Assembly: GCA_016650315.1 (NCBI GenBank)
Contig: JAENVZ010000238.1
Location: 1 to 6,541, forward strand
Source: Alphaproteobacteria bacterium
GTDB lineage: Bacteria > Pseudomonadota > Alphaproteobacteria > Sphingomonadales > Sphingomonadaceae
Direction of reading: 5' to 3'
DNA: 6,541 bases
The position numbers were made by a program, and so were the translations under genes. This document shows, piece by piece, positions 1 to 6,324 of the stretch. Under the pieces are notes generated by a model that ran no database searches, was not told the origin of the DNA, and was given only the letters and a program-made list of their open reading frames with translations. Within the stretch, counting starts at the first letter, position 1; every line of letters begins with the position of its first letter.

Positions 1-119
1 ACGGGGGCGTTGCTGGGATTTATGGCCCGGGCAGTAATGTGATCGAAAGCGCCGCCGACGTGCTGCGCCTGCTCGGCCACAACATGCCGCCGGAAGGCCT
101 GGAGGAAGCTGCAGAGTGA
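1..119 (+). CDS. scpA: Methylmalonyl-CoA mutase, C-terminal fragment
   Basis: Only the last 38 codons are in the window, read from base 3 to the TGA at 117-119. The peptide contains [20 protein letters not shown], which resembles the end of the cobalamin-binding domain of methylmalonyl-CoA mutases (a G-x-x-x-I/V-F/Y-G-P-G-T/S segment followed by the final helix). The family's reaction converts (R)-methylmalonyl-CoA to succinyl-CoA in the cytoplasm with adenosylcobalamin. The assignment is supported by the neighbourhood, since the propionyl-CoA carboxylase alpha gene is three genes downstream. The stop codon overlaps the proposed bioB start by four bases (GTGA, 116-119), which suggests translational coupling. 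Too little is visible to exclude another B12-dependent mutase such as ethylmalonyl-CoA mutase. Confidence 0.78.
   Translation, partial: GGVAGIYGPGSNVIESAADVLRLLGHNMPPEGLEEAAE
101..106 (+). promoter_or_regulatory. Shine-Dalgarno for the upstream bioB start
   Basis: GGAGGA lies nine bases before the GTG at 116 and inside the last codons of the mutase gene. It is a strong ribosome-binding match. It supports starting bioB at 116, upstream of the repeat, with a 4-base overlap with the preceding stop codon. Confidence 0.65.
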
Positions 120-1207
120 GTGAAACCGATCTTACTCGTGCTCCTGCAAAAGCAGGAGCCCAGGGCCACAAGCACGACGCCTGCCAATCTGGGCTCCTGC
201 TTTCGCAGGAGCACGGCGTGCGCACCGACTGGACCCGCGCAGAGATTGCCGCGCTGTTCGACATGCCCTTTGCAGACTTGATGTTTGAGGCGCAGAGCAT
301 TCATCGCGCCAATCATCCCCGCAACGAGGTCCAGCTTTCGACGCTGCTGTCGATCAAGACCGGCGGATGCCCGGAAGATTGCGGTTATTGCAACCAGTCC
401 GCGAGCGCACAGAGCGGGTTGAAAGCCGAGAAATTGATGGATGTGCGCGGCGTGTTGCAGGCGGCGGCGCAGGCGAAAGACGCCGGCTCCTCCCGCTTTT
501 GCATGGGCGCTGCATGGCGTAACCCCAAAAACCGTGACATGCCCGCCATCATCGAAATGGTGAAGGGCGTGCGGCAGATGGGCATGGAAACCTGCATGAC
601 ACTGGGCATGCTGACAAAGCCACAGGCGGACATGCTGGCCGATGCGGGGCTCGATTACTACAACCATAATATCGATACTTCGCCCGAACATTATGAGAAG
701 GTCATCACCACCCGAACTTTCGACGACCGGCTAGAAACACTAGAAAATGTGCGCTCATCCGGCATCAATGTGTGCAGCGGCGGCATCGTCGGCATGGGTG
801 AAACGCGTGAGGACCGCGTCGGTTTCCTCCACGCGCTCGCCACATTGACACATCATCCCGAAAGCGTTCCGATCAACGCGCTGGTGCCAGTCAAAGGCAC
901 CGTGCTGGGTGACATGCTGGCCGATACACCACTGGCAAAAATTGACGAGATCGAGTTCGTTCGCACGGTAGCCGTCGCCCGCATCATCATGCCCAGAAGT
1001 ATGGTGCGCCTGTCCGCCGGTCGGGAAAGCATGTCGAATTCCACGCAGGCGCTATGCTTCATGGCGGGCGCGAACAGCATCTTCACCGGCGACAAGCTGC
1101 TGACCACGCCCAATGCGGGCGACAATGCAGATGCGGCGCTATTTACCAAATTGGGAGTCGTTGCCATGCAGTCCGCGCCGCATGGGCATCTGGAAGCGGC
1201 GGAGTGA
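116..1207 (+). CDS. bioB: Biotin synthase with repeat-derived N-terminal insertion
   Basis: BioB is a radical S-adenosylmethionine enzyme that inserts sulfur into dethiobiotin, the last step of biotin synthesis. The [4Fe-4S] motif CPEDCGYC is present with C85, C89 and C92. C129 (RFCMGAAW), C160 (METCMTLG), C220 ([10 protein letters not shown]) and R298 (VRLSAGRE) match the [2Fe-2S] ligands of E. coli BioB (C97, C128, C188, R260). The product is 363 residues if started at GTG 116, against about 330-350 for the family. The excess is residues 8-34, encoded by a hairpin repeat, and recognisable BioB sequence begins at about V35 (VRTDWT). An internal GTG at 218 would give a normal-length protein of 329 residues. 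Its place between the mutase and the carboxylase alpha genes suggests it supplies cofactor to that carboxylase. Function is near certain; the start is not. Confidence 0.96.
   Translation: MSETDLTRAPAKAGAQGHKHDACQSGLLLSQEHGVRTDWTRAEIAALFDMPFADLMFEAQSIHRANHPRNEVQLSTLLSIKTGGCPEDCGYCNQSASAQSGLKAEKLMDVRGVLQAAAQAKDAGSSRFCMGAAWRNPKNRDMPAIIEMVKGVRQMGMETCMTLGMLTKPQADMLADAGLDYYNHNIDTSPEHYEKVITTRTFDDRLETLENVRSSGINVCSGGIVGMGETREDRVGFLHALATLTHHPESVPINALVPVKGTVLGDMLADTPLAKIDEIEFVRTVAVARIIMPRSMVRLSAGRESMSNSTQALCFMAGANSIFTGDKLLTTPNAGDNADAALFTKLGVVAMQSAPHGHLEAAE
137..215 (+). repeat. Paired-hairpin repeat inside bioB
   Basis: Two 27-base arms, 137-163 and 189-215, are inverted copies of each other with 26 of 27 positions complementary. 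They are separated by 25 bases. Each arm is also a hairpin in its own right: GCTCCTGC-AAAA-GCAGGAGC at 140-159 and GCTCCTGC-TTTC-GCAGGAGC at 193-212. The element could therefore fold as one long stem or as two small stems. It resembles the REP/BIME-like intergenic repeats I associate with sphingomonads, but copy number cannot be judged from one window. It is read in frame, with no stop codon, as residues R8 to G34 of BioB. Confidence 0.9.
207..220 (+). promoter_or_regulatory. Possible internal bioB ribosome-binding site and GTG start
   Basis: AGGAG at 207-211 is followed after six bases by GTG at 218-220, in frame with bioB. Starting here gives [10 protein letters not shown], which aligns with the usual BioB N-terminus: the tryptophan is residue 5, compared with residue 7 in E. 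coli BioB. The motif is part of the right arm of the repeat and would be paired in its hairpin. Access may therefore depend on ribosomes arriving from upstream. This is an inference from spacing and family length only. Confidence 0.4.
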
Positions 1208-1221
1208 CCATTCGACTCAAT

Positions 1222-1312
1222 CGTCATGCTGAACTTGTTTCAGCATCCATCCCGCCTTACGCGCCGTCGGTGCGGGAGGAGAAATGGACCCTGAAACAAG
1301 TTCAGGGTGACG
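1222..1312 (+). repeat. Paired-hairpin repeat between bioB and the small membrane gene
   Basis: Two 29-base arms, 1222-1250 and 1284-1312, are inverted copies with 25 of 29 positions complementary. They are separated by 33 bases that can themselves pair as CCCGC (1251-1255) with GCGGG (1272-1276). Each arm forms its own 8-base-pair hairpin: ATGCTGAA/TTCAGCAT at 1226-1246 and ACCCTGAA/TTCAGGGT at 1288-1308. The four mismatches between arms keep each arm's own stem intact. Conceptual translation yields HAELVSAS and LKQVQGD peptides, which I recall as recurrent in spurious predicted proteins from alphaproteobacteria. The element occupies most of the 127-base gap. There is no T-run after it, so it is not an obvious intrinsic terminator. 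Confidence 0.9.
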
Positions 1313-1320
1313 GATTGCTT

Positions 1321-1325
1321 GGAGA
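1321..1325 (+). promoter_or_regulatory. Shine-Dalgarno of the small membrane protein
   Basis: GGAGA ends nine bases before the ATG at 1335 and lies just outside the repeat. It supports the start at 1335. An ATG that overlaps the motif at 1325 is in another frame. Confidence 0.55.
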
Positions 1326-1334
1326 TGCGACAGA

Positions 1335-1562
1335 ATGAATTGGAGCAAGGTCATCCTCGTTGCGTGGATGACATTTGCCTTTTTGATTATGACCGGGCTC
1401 ATATTTGGGTTCAGTCAAATGGGTGACTGCTTTCCCGAACCGGTTGAGCTGCGAGCTTGCCTCGATGCAAAGCGAACTGCGGGCAATGTAGTTTTGATAG
1501 TGGCAGCGGCCATATATGTGGGCGTGGTCGTGTTGATAATAGGTTGGGGAAAGAAGCGTTAG
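1335..1562 (+). CDS. Small two-helix membrane protein, unknown function
   Basis: I do not recognise this 75-residue protein. It has two hydrophobic segments, about residues 6-26 and 52-71. A short polar loop between them (GDCFPEPVELRACLDAKR) carries cysteines at 32 and 42. The positive residues at both ends (K5, and GKKR at the C-terminus) favour both termini in the cytoplasm and the loop in the periplasm, where the cysteines could form a disulfide. A GGAGA motif precedes the ATG. The stop abuts the next start with no spacer (TAGATG, 1560-1565), so translation is probably coupled to pccA. The segment looks more AT-rich than its neighbours. It could be a lineage-specific accessory gene or a passenger, and nothing in the sequence ties it to propionyl-CoA chemistry. 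Confidence 0.7.
   Translation: MNWSKVILVAWMTFAFLIMTGLIFGFSQMGDCFPEPVELRACLDAKRTAGNVVLIVAAAIYVGVVVLIIGWGKKR
1546..1550 (+). promoter_or_regulatory. Shine-Dalgarno of pccA
   Basis: GGGGA, within the purine-rich run GGGGAAAGAAG, lies about twelve bases before the ATG at 1563 and inside the last codons of the small membrane gene. The spacing is slightly long, which fits translational coupling through the abutting stop and start codons. Confidence 0.45.
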
Positions 1563-3548
1563 ATGCCAATCACCAAAATCCTTATCGCCAATCGTGGCGA
1601 GATCGCCTGTCGTGTCATTCGCACCGCACGCAAGATGGGCATCGCCACCGTTGCTGTCTATTCCGATGCAGACGCTCGTGCGCCGCATGTGCAGATGGCG
1701 GACGAAGCGGTGCATATTGGCCCCCCGCCGGCAGCGCAGTCTTATTTGCTGGCCGACAAGATCATTGAGGCATGCAAGACCACTGGCGCCGATGCCGTTC
1801 ATCCTGGTTACGGCTTCCTGTCGGAGCGTGAAAGCTTCCGCAAGGCGTTGGATGCGGAAGGCATCATCTTTGTCGGCCCTCCCGCCAACGCCATCGCAGC
1901 GATGGGCGACAAGATCGAGTCCAAGAAGCTCGCCAAGGCGGCAGGCGTCAATGTTGTTCCCGGTTTTGTCGGCGTGATCGACGATACCGAACATGCCGTC
2001 CGTATCTCCAATGAGATCGGCTACCCGGTGATGATGAAGGCATCGGCTGGCGGTGGCGGCAAGGGTATGCGGCTTGCCTATAACGAAAAAGACGTGCGCG
2101 AAGGCTTTGAAGCGACCAAGCGTGAGGGCCTTGCCAGCTTTGGCGATGATCGCGTCTTCATCGAAAAGTTCATCGAAAGCCCGCGCCATATCGAAATTCA
2201 GATACTGGGCGATCAGCACGGCAATATCGTCTATTTGAATGAGCGCGAATGCTCGATTCAGCGCCGTCACCAAAAGGTCGTCGAGGAAGCACCGTCGCCT
2301 TTTGTCAGCCCGGAAATGCGCAAGAAGATGGGCGAGCAGTCCGTCGCACTGGCCCGCGCCGTAGGGTATTTCAGTGCAGGCACGGTCGAACTCATCGTGT
2401 CGGGCGCGGACAAGACCGGCGACGGTTTTTTCTTCCTTGAAATGAACACCCGGCTTCAGGTGGAGCATCCGGTGACCGAGCAGATCACAGGCATTGACCT
2501 CGTCGAACAGATGATCCGCGTCGCCAATGGTGAAGAACTTTCCTTCCGTCAGGAAGACGTGAAGATCAATGGCTGGTCGATCGAAAACCGCGTCTATGCG
2601 GAGGATCCCTATCGTGGCTTCCTGCCATCGACGGGTCGGCTTGTCCGTTACAATCCGCCACTTGCCGCAGAGGGTGTGCGCATCGACGATGGCGTCATGG
2701 AGGGGGGCGAGGTCAGCATGTTCTATGACCCGATGATCGCCAAGCTCATCACCTATGCCGATACCCGCATTGAAGCGATCGACAAGCAGATCGATGCGCT
2801 GGACCGCTTCGAAATCGAGGGACCGGGCCATAACATTGATTTTCTGTCCGCTTTGATGCAGCATCCACGGTTCCGCGAAGGCGCAATTACAACCGGTTTC
2901 ATTGCAGAGGAATATCCCGACGGCTTCACAGGCGCGCCCGCCAGCCCTGATTTGCTGCGCCAATTGGCCGCCATTGGCGCCTTTGCCGGTGCGGCACAGG
3001 CCGACCGGGCGCGGCGGATCGACGGACAGCTTGGGAAAAGGCTGCGTCCGCCATCTGGCTGGCAAGTGAAGGTCGCAGGTGTCGAGCATGACGTCAGCAT
3101 TTCAGTCGACGACGTGCTGGTTGACGGGCAGCCGCTGGACATCAGTATGGAATATACGCCGGGTGATCGCCTGATCGATGCAGACGTCGATGGAAAGATG
3201 CTCGCTGTGCGTATTGCCTCTATCCGTGCGGGATTCCGCCTGACCGCACATGGCGCCAGCCATGATGTGCGTGTCTTGCCTGCCCATATCGCCCCACATG
3301 CCGTCCATATGATTGAAAAGGTGGCACCTGATCTTTCGAAATATCTGCTGTGCCCTATGCCGGGGCTGCTCGTCGCGTTGCATGTAGGCGCAGGCGACAA
3401 GGTGGAGGCTGGTCAACCGCTGGCGGTTATAGAAGCGATGAAGATGGAAAATATCCTGCGTGCTGAAAAAGCAGGTGTGGTCAAATCCATCGAAGCGCTG
3501 GAAGGAGCAAGCCTTGCTGTGGATGCAGTGATATTGGAACTGGAATAA
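1563..3548 (+). CDS. pccA: Propionyl-CoA carboxylase, biotin-containing alpha subunit
   Basis: This 661-residue protein carboxylates its own biotin with ATP and bicarbonate, and a separate beta subunit passes the carboxyl group to propionyl-CoA, giving methylmalonyl-CoA. The biotin carboxylase part (about 1-450) opens with ILIANRGEIACR, has the ATP-grasp glycine loop GGGGKGMR (K167) and the active-site stretch EMNTRLQVEHP (293-303). A less conserved middle region (about 450-585) corresponds to the BT domain that contacts the beta subunit. The biotinyl domain ends the protein, with EAMKMEN carrying biotin on K627. The length and the SAGGGGKGMRLAY and INGWSIENRVYAEDP stretches favour propionyl-CoA carboxylase over methylcrotonyl- or acetyl-CoA carboxylases. 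Linkage to a methylmalonyl-CoA mutase agrees. The beta gene is not in the window. Confidence 0.95.
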   Translation: MPITKILIANRGEIACRVIRTARKMGIATVAVYSDADARAPHVQMADEAVHIGPPPAAQSYLLADKIIEACKTTGADAVHPGYGFLSERESFRKALDAEGIIFVGPPANAIAAMGDKIESKKLAKAAGVNVVPGFVGVIDDTEHAVRISNEIGYPVMMKASAGGGGKGMRLAYNEKDVREGFEATKREGLASFGDDRVFIEKFIESPRHIEIQILGDQHGNIVYLNERECSIQRRHQKVVEEAPSPFVSPEMRKKMGEQSVALARAVGYFSAGTVELIVSGADKTGDGFFFLEMNTRLQVEHPVTEQITGIDLVEQMIRVANGEELSFRQEDVKINGWSIENRVYAEDPYRGFLPSTGRLVRYNPPLAAEGVRIDDGVMEGGEVSMFYDPMIAKLITYADTRIEAIDKQIDALDRFEIEGPGHNIDFLSALMQHPRFREGAITTGFIAEEYPDGFTGAPASPDLLRQLAAIGAFAGAAQADRARRIDGQLGKRLRPPSGWQVKVAGVEHDVSISVDDVLVDGQPLDISMEYTPGDRLIDADVDGKMLAVRIASIRAGFRLTAHGASHDVRVLPAHIAPHAVHMIEKVAPDLSKYLLCPMPGLLVALHVGAGDKVEAGQPLAVIEAMKMENILRAEKAGVVKSIEALEGASLAVDAVILELE

Positions 3549-3594
3549 AAGGTTGGTGGCCATCACTCTCATTGCTTGCCCATCAGGACCAGCC

Positions 3595-3630
3595 ATGACT
3601 AATAGGCTGATCGAAGATAAGAATGAGTAG
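3595..3630 (+). CDS. Possible 11-codon leader ORF before the transporter
   Basis: ATG at 3595 opens an 11-residue frame, MTNRLIEDKNE, ending at TAG 3628-3630. AGGA at 3585-3588 is six bases ahead of the ATG, a good spacing. The stop codon touches the transporter's ribosome-binding site (GGGGAG, 3630-3635), so a ribosome terminating here could affect initiation at 3639. The peptide is not enriched in one amino acid, so classic attenuation is not suggested. An ORF this short is easily a chance occurrence. Apart from it, I see nothing convincing in the 90-base spacer 3549-3638. Confidence 0.2.
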   Translation: MTNRLIEDKNE

Positions 3631-3635
3631 GGGAG
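3630..3635 (+). promoter_or_regulatory. Shine-Dalgarno of the MFS transporter
   Basis: GGGGAG ends three bases before the ATG at 3639. The match is good but the spacing is short. It still marks 3639 as the best start, and the resulting N-terminus precedes helix 1 by the usual short cytoplasmic tail. Confidence 0.55.
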
Positions 3636-3638
3636 TTT

Positions 3639-5249
3639 ATGACCGGTAGCATAGCCCTGGAAAGGCCAGAGCCTACCAGAAAGGAAATCCAGCTCGTCAT
3701 CGGGGCGTCCTCGCTCGGCACGATTTTCGAATGGTATGATTTCTTCATATACGGCACGCTTGCGCCGATTATCGGCCGGGTTTTCTTTCCAACCGGCAAT
3801 GCGACGATGGAATTGCTGCTTTCGCTGGCTGGCTTTGCGATTGGTTTTGGGTTTCGTCCATTGGGCGCGGTATTGTTCGGCTATCTTGGCGACAAGCTGG
3901 GCCGCAAATATACATTCCTTGTCACCATCACCCTGATGGGTCTGGGTACGGCCGCCATCGGTTTTGTGCCGCCCGTCGCGGCTATCGGCCTTGCTGCGCC
4001 CATTATCATCATATTGCTACGCATTGTGCAGGGGCTAGCCCTTGGCGGCGAATATGGCGGTGCGGCGATTTACGTCAGCGAACATGCGCCGGAGGGACGA
4101 CGCGGCTATTTTACCAGTTTCATCCAGGCAAGCGTTGCAGGCGGATTCATCCTGTCGATCATAGTCGTACTGGGCACGAAATCCATGATGAGCGCGGAAG
4201 ATTGGGATGCCTGGGGCTGGCGCATACCCTTCATCTTTTCGCTGCTGTTGCTCGCCGTATCGCTCTACATGCGCCTGAAATTGAACGAGAGTCCGGTTTT
4301 CAAGGCGATGAAGGAAGCGGGCGAAACTTCAGCCAATCCATTGAAGGAAAGCTTCACTTATCCGGGCAACAAGCGCCGGATATTCGTGGCCTTGTTCGGC
4401 ATTGCGGCAGGCCTGACCGTCATCTGGTACACCGCCATGTACGGCGTCCTCTTTTTCCTGACCGGTTCGCAGCGTATGGACAATAACACGGCGGAAATCG
4501 TCGTAGGCATTGGCGCAATGGCGGGCCTTTTCTGGTTCATATTTTTTGGATGGCTGTCGGACAAGATTGGCCGAAAGAAACTTATTGTCTTTGGTTATAT
4601 TGCGACGCTTTTGCTATTGTTTCCCTTGTTTCACATGATGGGCAATGCTGCCAACCCTGCCCTTGCGGACGCCGCAAGGCGAGCGCCTATTGTGGTGTCG
4701 GGTAGCCATTGTTCATTCAGTCCCTTTGCGAAAGAACAGGCGACAGAGTGCGGCAAGGCGCTTGATCTCTTATCGAAGCGGGGCCTCAGTTATACGACCG
4801 TCGAAAATACCGGCCCAGTAAACAAAACCGAAATTCGCATCGGAAATATGGTCGTACCGGAAAATAGTGGCGAGGCGCTGGAGACCGCGCTTGGCGAGGC
4901 GGGCTATAATCTCGCAAAAGTTCAGCCATCCGGCAGCAATATTGTCATTATCATCGTGGCTATCCTGATCCTGGGCGCGCTTTCAGGTGCGACCTATGGT
5001 CCGGTGGCGGCGCTGTTGTCGGAAATGTTTCCGCCACGCATCCGCTACAGTTCAATGTCGATCCCCTATCATATTGGAACCGGCTATTTTGGCGGATTTC
5101 TACCATTGGTCAGTCAGTATATGGTGGCGCGAACGGGCGATCCCTATTCAGGCCTTTGGTACACGTTCGCTATTGTCCTGATGGCTTTGGTCGTGACGGT
5201 GTTCGGCCTTCCCGAAACACGGGGCAGGACACTCGACGCCGCTTGCTAG
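3639..5249 (+). CDS. MFS transporter, metabolite:H+ symporter family
   Basis: This is a 536-residue inner-membrane carrier with the 12-helix MFS layout. Family marks are GTIFEWYDFFIYG in helix 1 (E31, W32, Y33, D34), the loop 2-3 motif GDKLGRK (D85, R89), RIVQGLALGGEYGG in helix 4 (R128 to G141), and the mirrored loop 8-9 motif SDKIGRKK (D308, R312). FPPRIRYSS after helix 10 is also typical. The family moves organic acids and osmolytes such as shikimate, citrate, alpha-ketoglutarate or proline/betaine with protons; the substrate here cannot be read from sequence. The loop between helices 9 and 10 (about 336-433) is roughly 98 residues, predicted periplasmic, with cysteines at 358 and 371. Most family members have about 430-500 residues, and this loop accounts for the excess. 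It lies 90 bases after pccA and 19 before alr. Confidence 0.9.
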   Translation: MTGSIALERPEPTRKEIQLVIGASSLGTIFEWYDFFIYGTLAPIIGRVFFPTGNATMELLLSLAGFAIGFGFRPLGAVLFGYLGDKLGRKYTFLVTITLMGLGTAAIGFVPPVAAIGLAAPIIIILLRIVQGLALGGEYGGAAIYVSEHAPEGRRGYFTSFIQASVAGGFILSIIVVLGTKSMMSAEDWDAWGWRIPFIFSLLLLAVSLYMRLKLNESPVFKAMKEAGETSANPLKESFTYPGNKRRIFVALFGIAAGLTVIWYTAMYGVLFFLTGSQRMDNNTAEIVVGIGAMAGLFWFIFFGWLSDKIGRKKLIVFGYIATLLLLFPLFHMMGNAANPALADAARRAPIVVSGSHCSFSPFAKEQATECGKALDLLSKRGLSYTTVENTGPVNKTEIRIGNMVVPENSGEALETALGEAGYNLAKVQPSGSNIVIIIVAILILGALSGATYGPVAALLSEMFPPRIRYSSMSIPYHIGTGYFGGFLPLVSQYMVARTGDPYSGLWYTFAIVLMALVVTVFGLPETRGRTLDAAC

Positions 5250-5268
5250 GCGCGCTATCGCATCGGCG

Positions 5269-6315
5269 ATGAACCTGCCTGCATCACCCCTCCGTTTGCG
5301 CCTCGACAAAAGCGCGCTTGTTGCCAATTGGCGATGGTTGAAACAACAAAGCGGTAGTGCGGCCTGTGGCGCAGCGATCAAGGCTGACGGTTACGGCACG
5401 GATGCGGCAGGCGCTCTGCAGTATTTGGCAGATGCGGGTTGCCGCGATTTTTTCGTTGCGACCTGGGCTGAAGCGTTGGCGTTGTTGCCGCTTGCGAAAG
5501 GCCTGTCCCTGTCTGTGTTGCACGGCCTGCGCGAAGAGGACATGCCAGTCGCTCGGCAAGCAGGTATCAAGCCGGTGCTTAACACCGTCCAACAGATACA
5601 GCGCTGGAAAGATGCCGGGGGTGGACCATGTGACGTCATGGTGGACACGGGCATTAATCGCCTTGGCCTCAGCATGGATGAGGCGTTGGGGCAGGTGCTG
5701 GATGGACTGCAAATCCGTACGTTGATGAGCCATCTTGCTTGTGCTGATACGGATCATCCCTTAAATATGCTGCAACTGGATCGTTTTTCCCGTTTGCGCC
5801 CCACCATAAGCGCAGAGCGATACAGCCTGGCCAACAGCGCCGGTATCTGTCTTGGCCGCGACTATGCCTTTGACCTCACGCGACCGGGCCTCGCTCTTTA
5901 TGGAGGCGTACCGCGCGATGAAGCGCGCGGTCATATTCGTCAGGTCGCATTTCCCGAGGCAGAGATATTACAGCGCAAGACTGTACGGGCAGGGGAGGGC
6001 ATCGGGTATAACGCTACACTGATGGCTCCGCGTGACATGGAGTTGGCGATCCTCAATATTGGTTATGCTGACGGCTATTTACGTAATTTTTCGAACAAGG
6101 GCGCGGCGCTGGCTACCGATGGGACGGTCCTGCCAGTCGCGGGCAGGGTTTCGATGGATCTCCTGATTATCGACGTTTCCATGCAACCGGAGCTGAAAGA
6201 AGGGGATTGGGTCACGATTGATTACGTATTGGAACAGGCATCGGCCTTGTCAGGATTGTCCCAATATGAATTGCTGACCGGTCTGGGCGAGCGGTTCGAA
6301 CGCTATTGGCAATGA
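5269..6315 (+). CDS. alr: Alanine racemase
   Basis: This 348-residue PLP enzyme interconverts L- and D-alanine in the cytoplasm and supplies D-alanine for peptidoglycan. K38 in AAIKADGYG should bind PLP, and Y247 in GEGIGYNATL is the opposing catalytic base. Other family positions present are H155 (SHLACAD), R131 (DTGINRLG), R205 (TRPGLALYG), GYADGY (265-270), VSMD (S295-D297) and Y333 (YELLTGL). Length is close to the usual 350-370. M124 sits where many alanine racemases have the carbamylated lysine (K129 of the Geobacillus enzyme). The gene follows the transporter after 19 bases, so co-transcription is likely. No good ribosome-binding site precedes the ATG, which may mean low or coupled translation. 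I see no truncation or frameshift. Confidence 0.95.
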   Translation: MNLPASPLRLRLDKSALVANWRWLKQQSGSAACGAAIKADGYGTDAAGALQYLADAGCRDFFVATWAEALALLPLAKGLSLSVLHGLREEDMPVARQAGIKPVLNTVQQIQRWKDAGGGPCDVMVDTGINRLGLSMDEALGQVLDGLQIRTLMSHLACADTDHPLNMLQLDRFSRLRPTISAERYSLANSAGICLGRDYAFDLTRPGLALYGGVPRDEARGHIRQVAFPEAEILQRKTVRAGEGIGYNATLMAPRDMELAILNIGYADGYLRNFSNKGAALATDGTVLPVAGRVSMDLLIIDVSMQPELKEGDWVTIDYVLEQASALSGLSQYELLTGLGERFERYWQ

Positions 6316-6324
6316 TCAAGCTGT

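Noticed and set aside
20..691. A 223-codon minus-strand frame opposite the start of bioB
   Set aside because: It has no recognisable motifs and mirrors the bioB frame and the repeat. Its length is explained by lack of stops in the complement of a biased coding sequence.
1222..1312. Intrinsic terminator after bioB
   Set aside because: The stems are strong but no T-run follows on either strand. The downstream genes are tightly spaced and look like the same operon.
1054..1338. Plus-strand frame of 94 codons ending across the second repeat
   Set aside because: The first part is bioB in a wrong frame. The rest is the repeat translated into HAELVSAS and LKQVQGD peptides, which I recall as common spurious products.
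1302..3089. A 595-codon open frame on the minus strand opposite pccA
   Set aside because: It lies almost wholly antisense to a clear carboxylase gene, has no recognisable domain and is rich in Arg, His and Cys. This is typical of a codon-bias shadow in GC-rich DNA.
1..3548. BioR or other biotin-repressor operator in the operon
   Set aside because: I saw no TTAT-type palindrome like the alphaproteobacterial BioR site. The operon promoter probably lies upstream of the window, so this cannot be judged here.
3549..3638. Promoter for the transporter (TTGCCC at 3576, TAATAG at 3600)
   Set aside because: The -10 box matches the consensus at only about half its positions, which is too weak to call. 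Read-through from pccA is equally possible.
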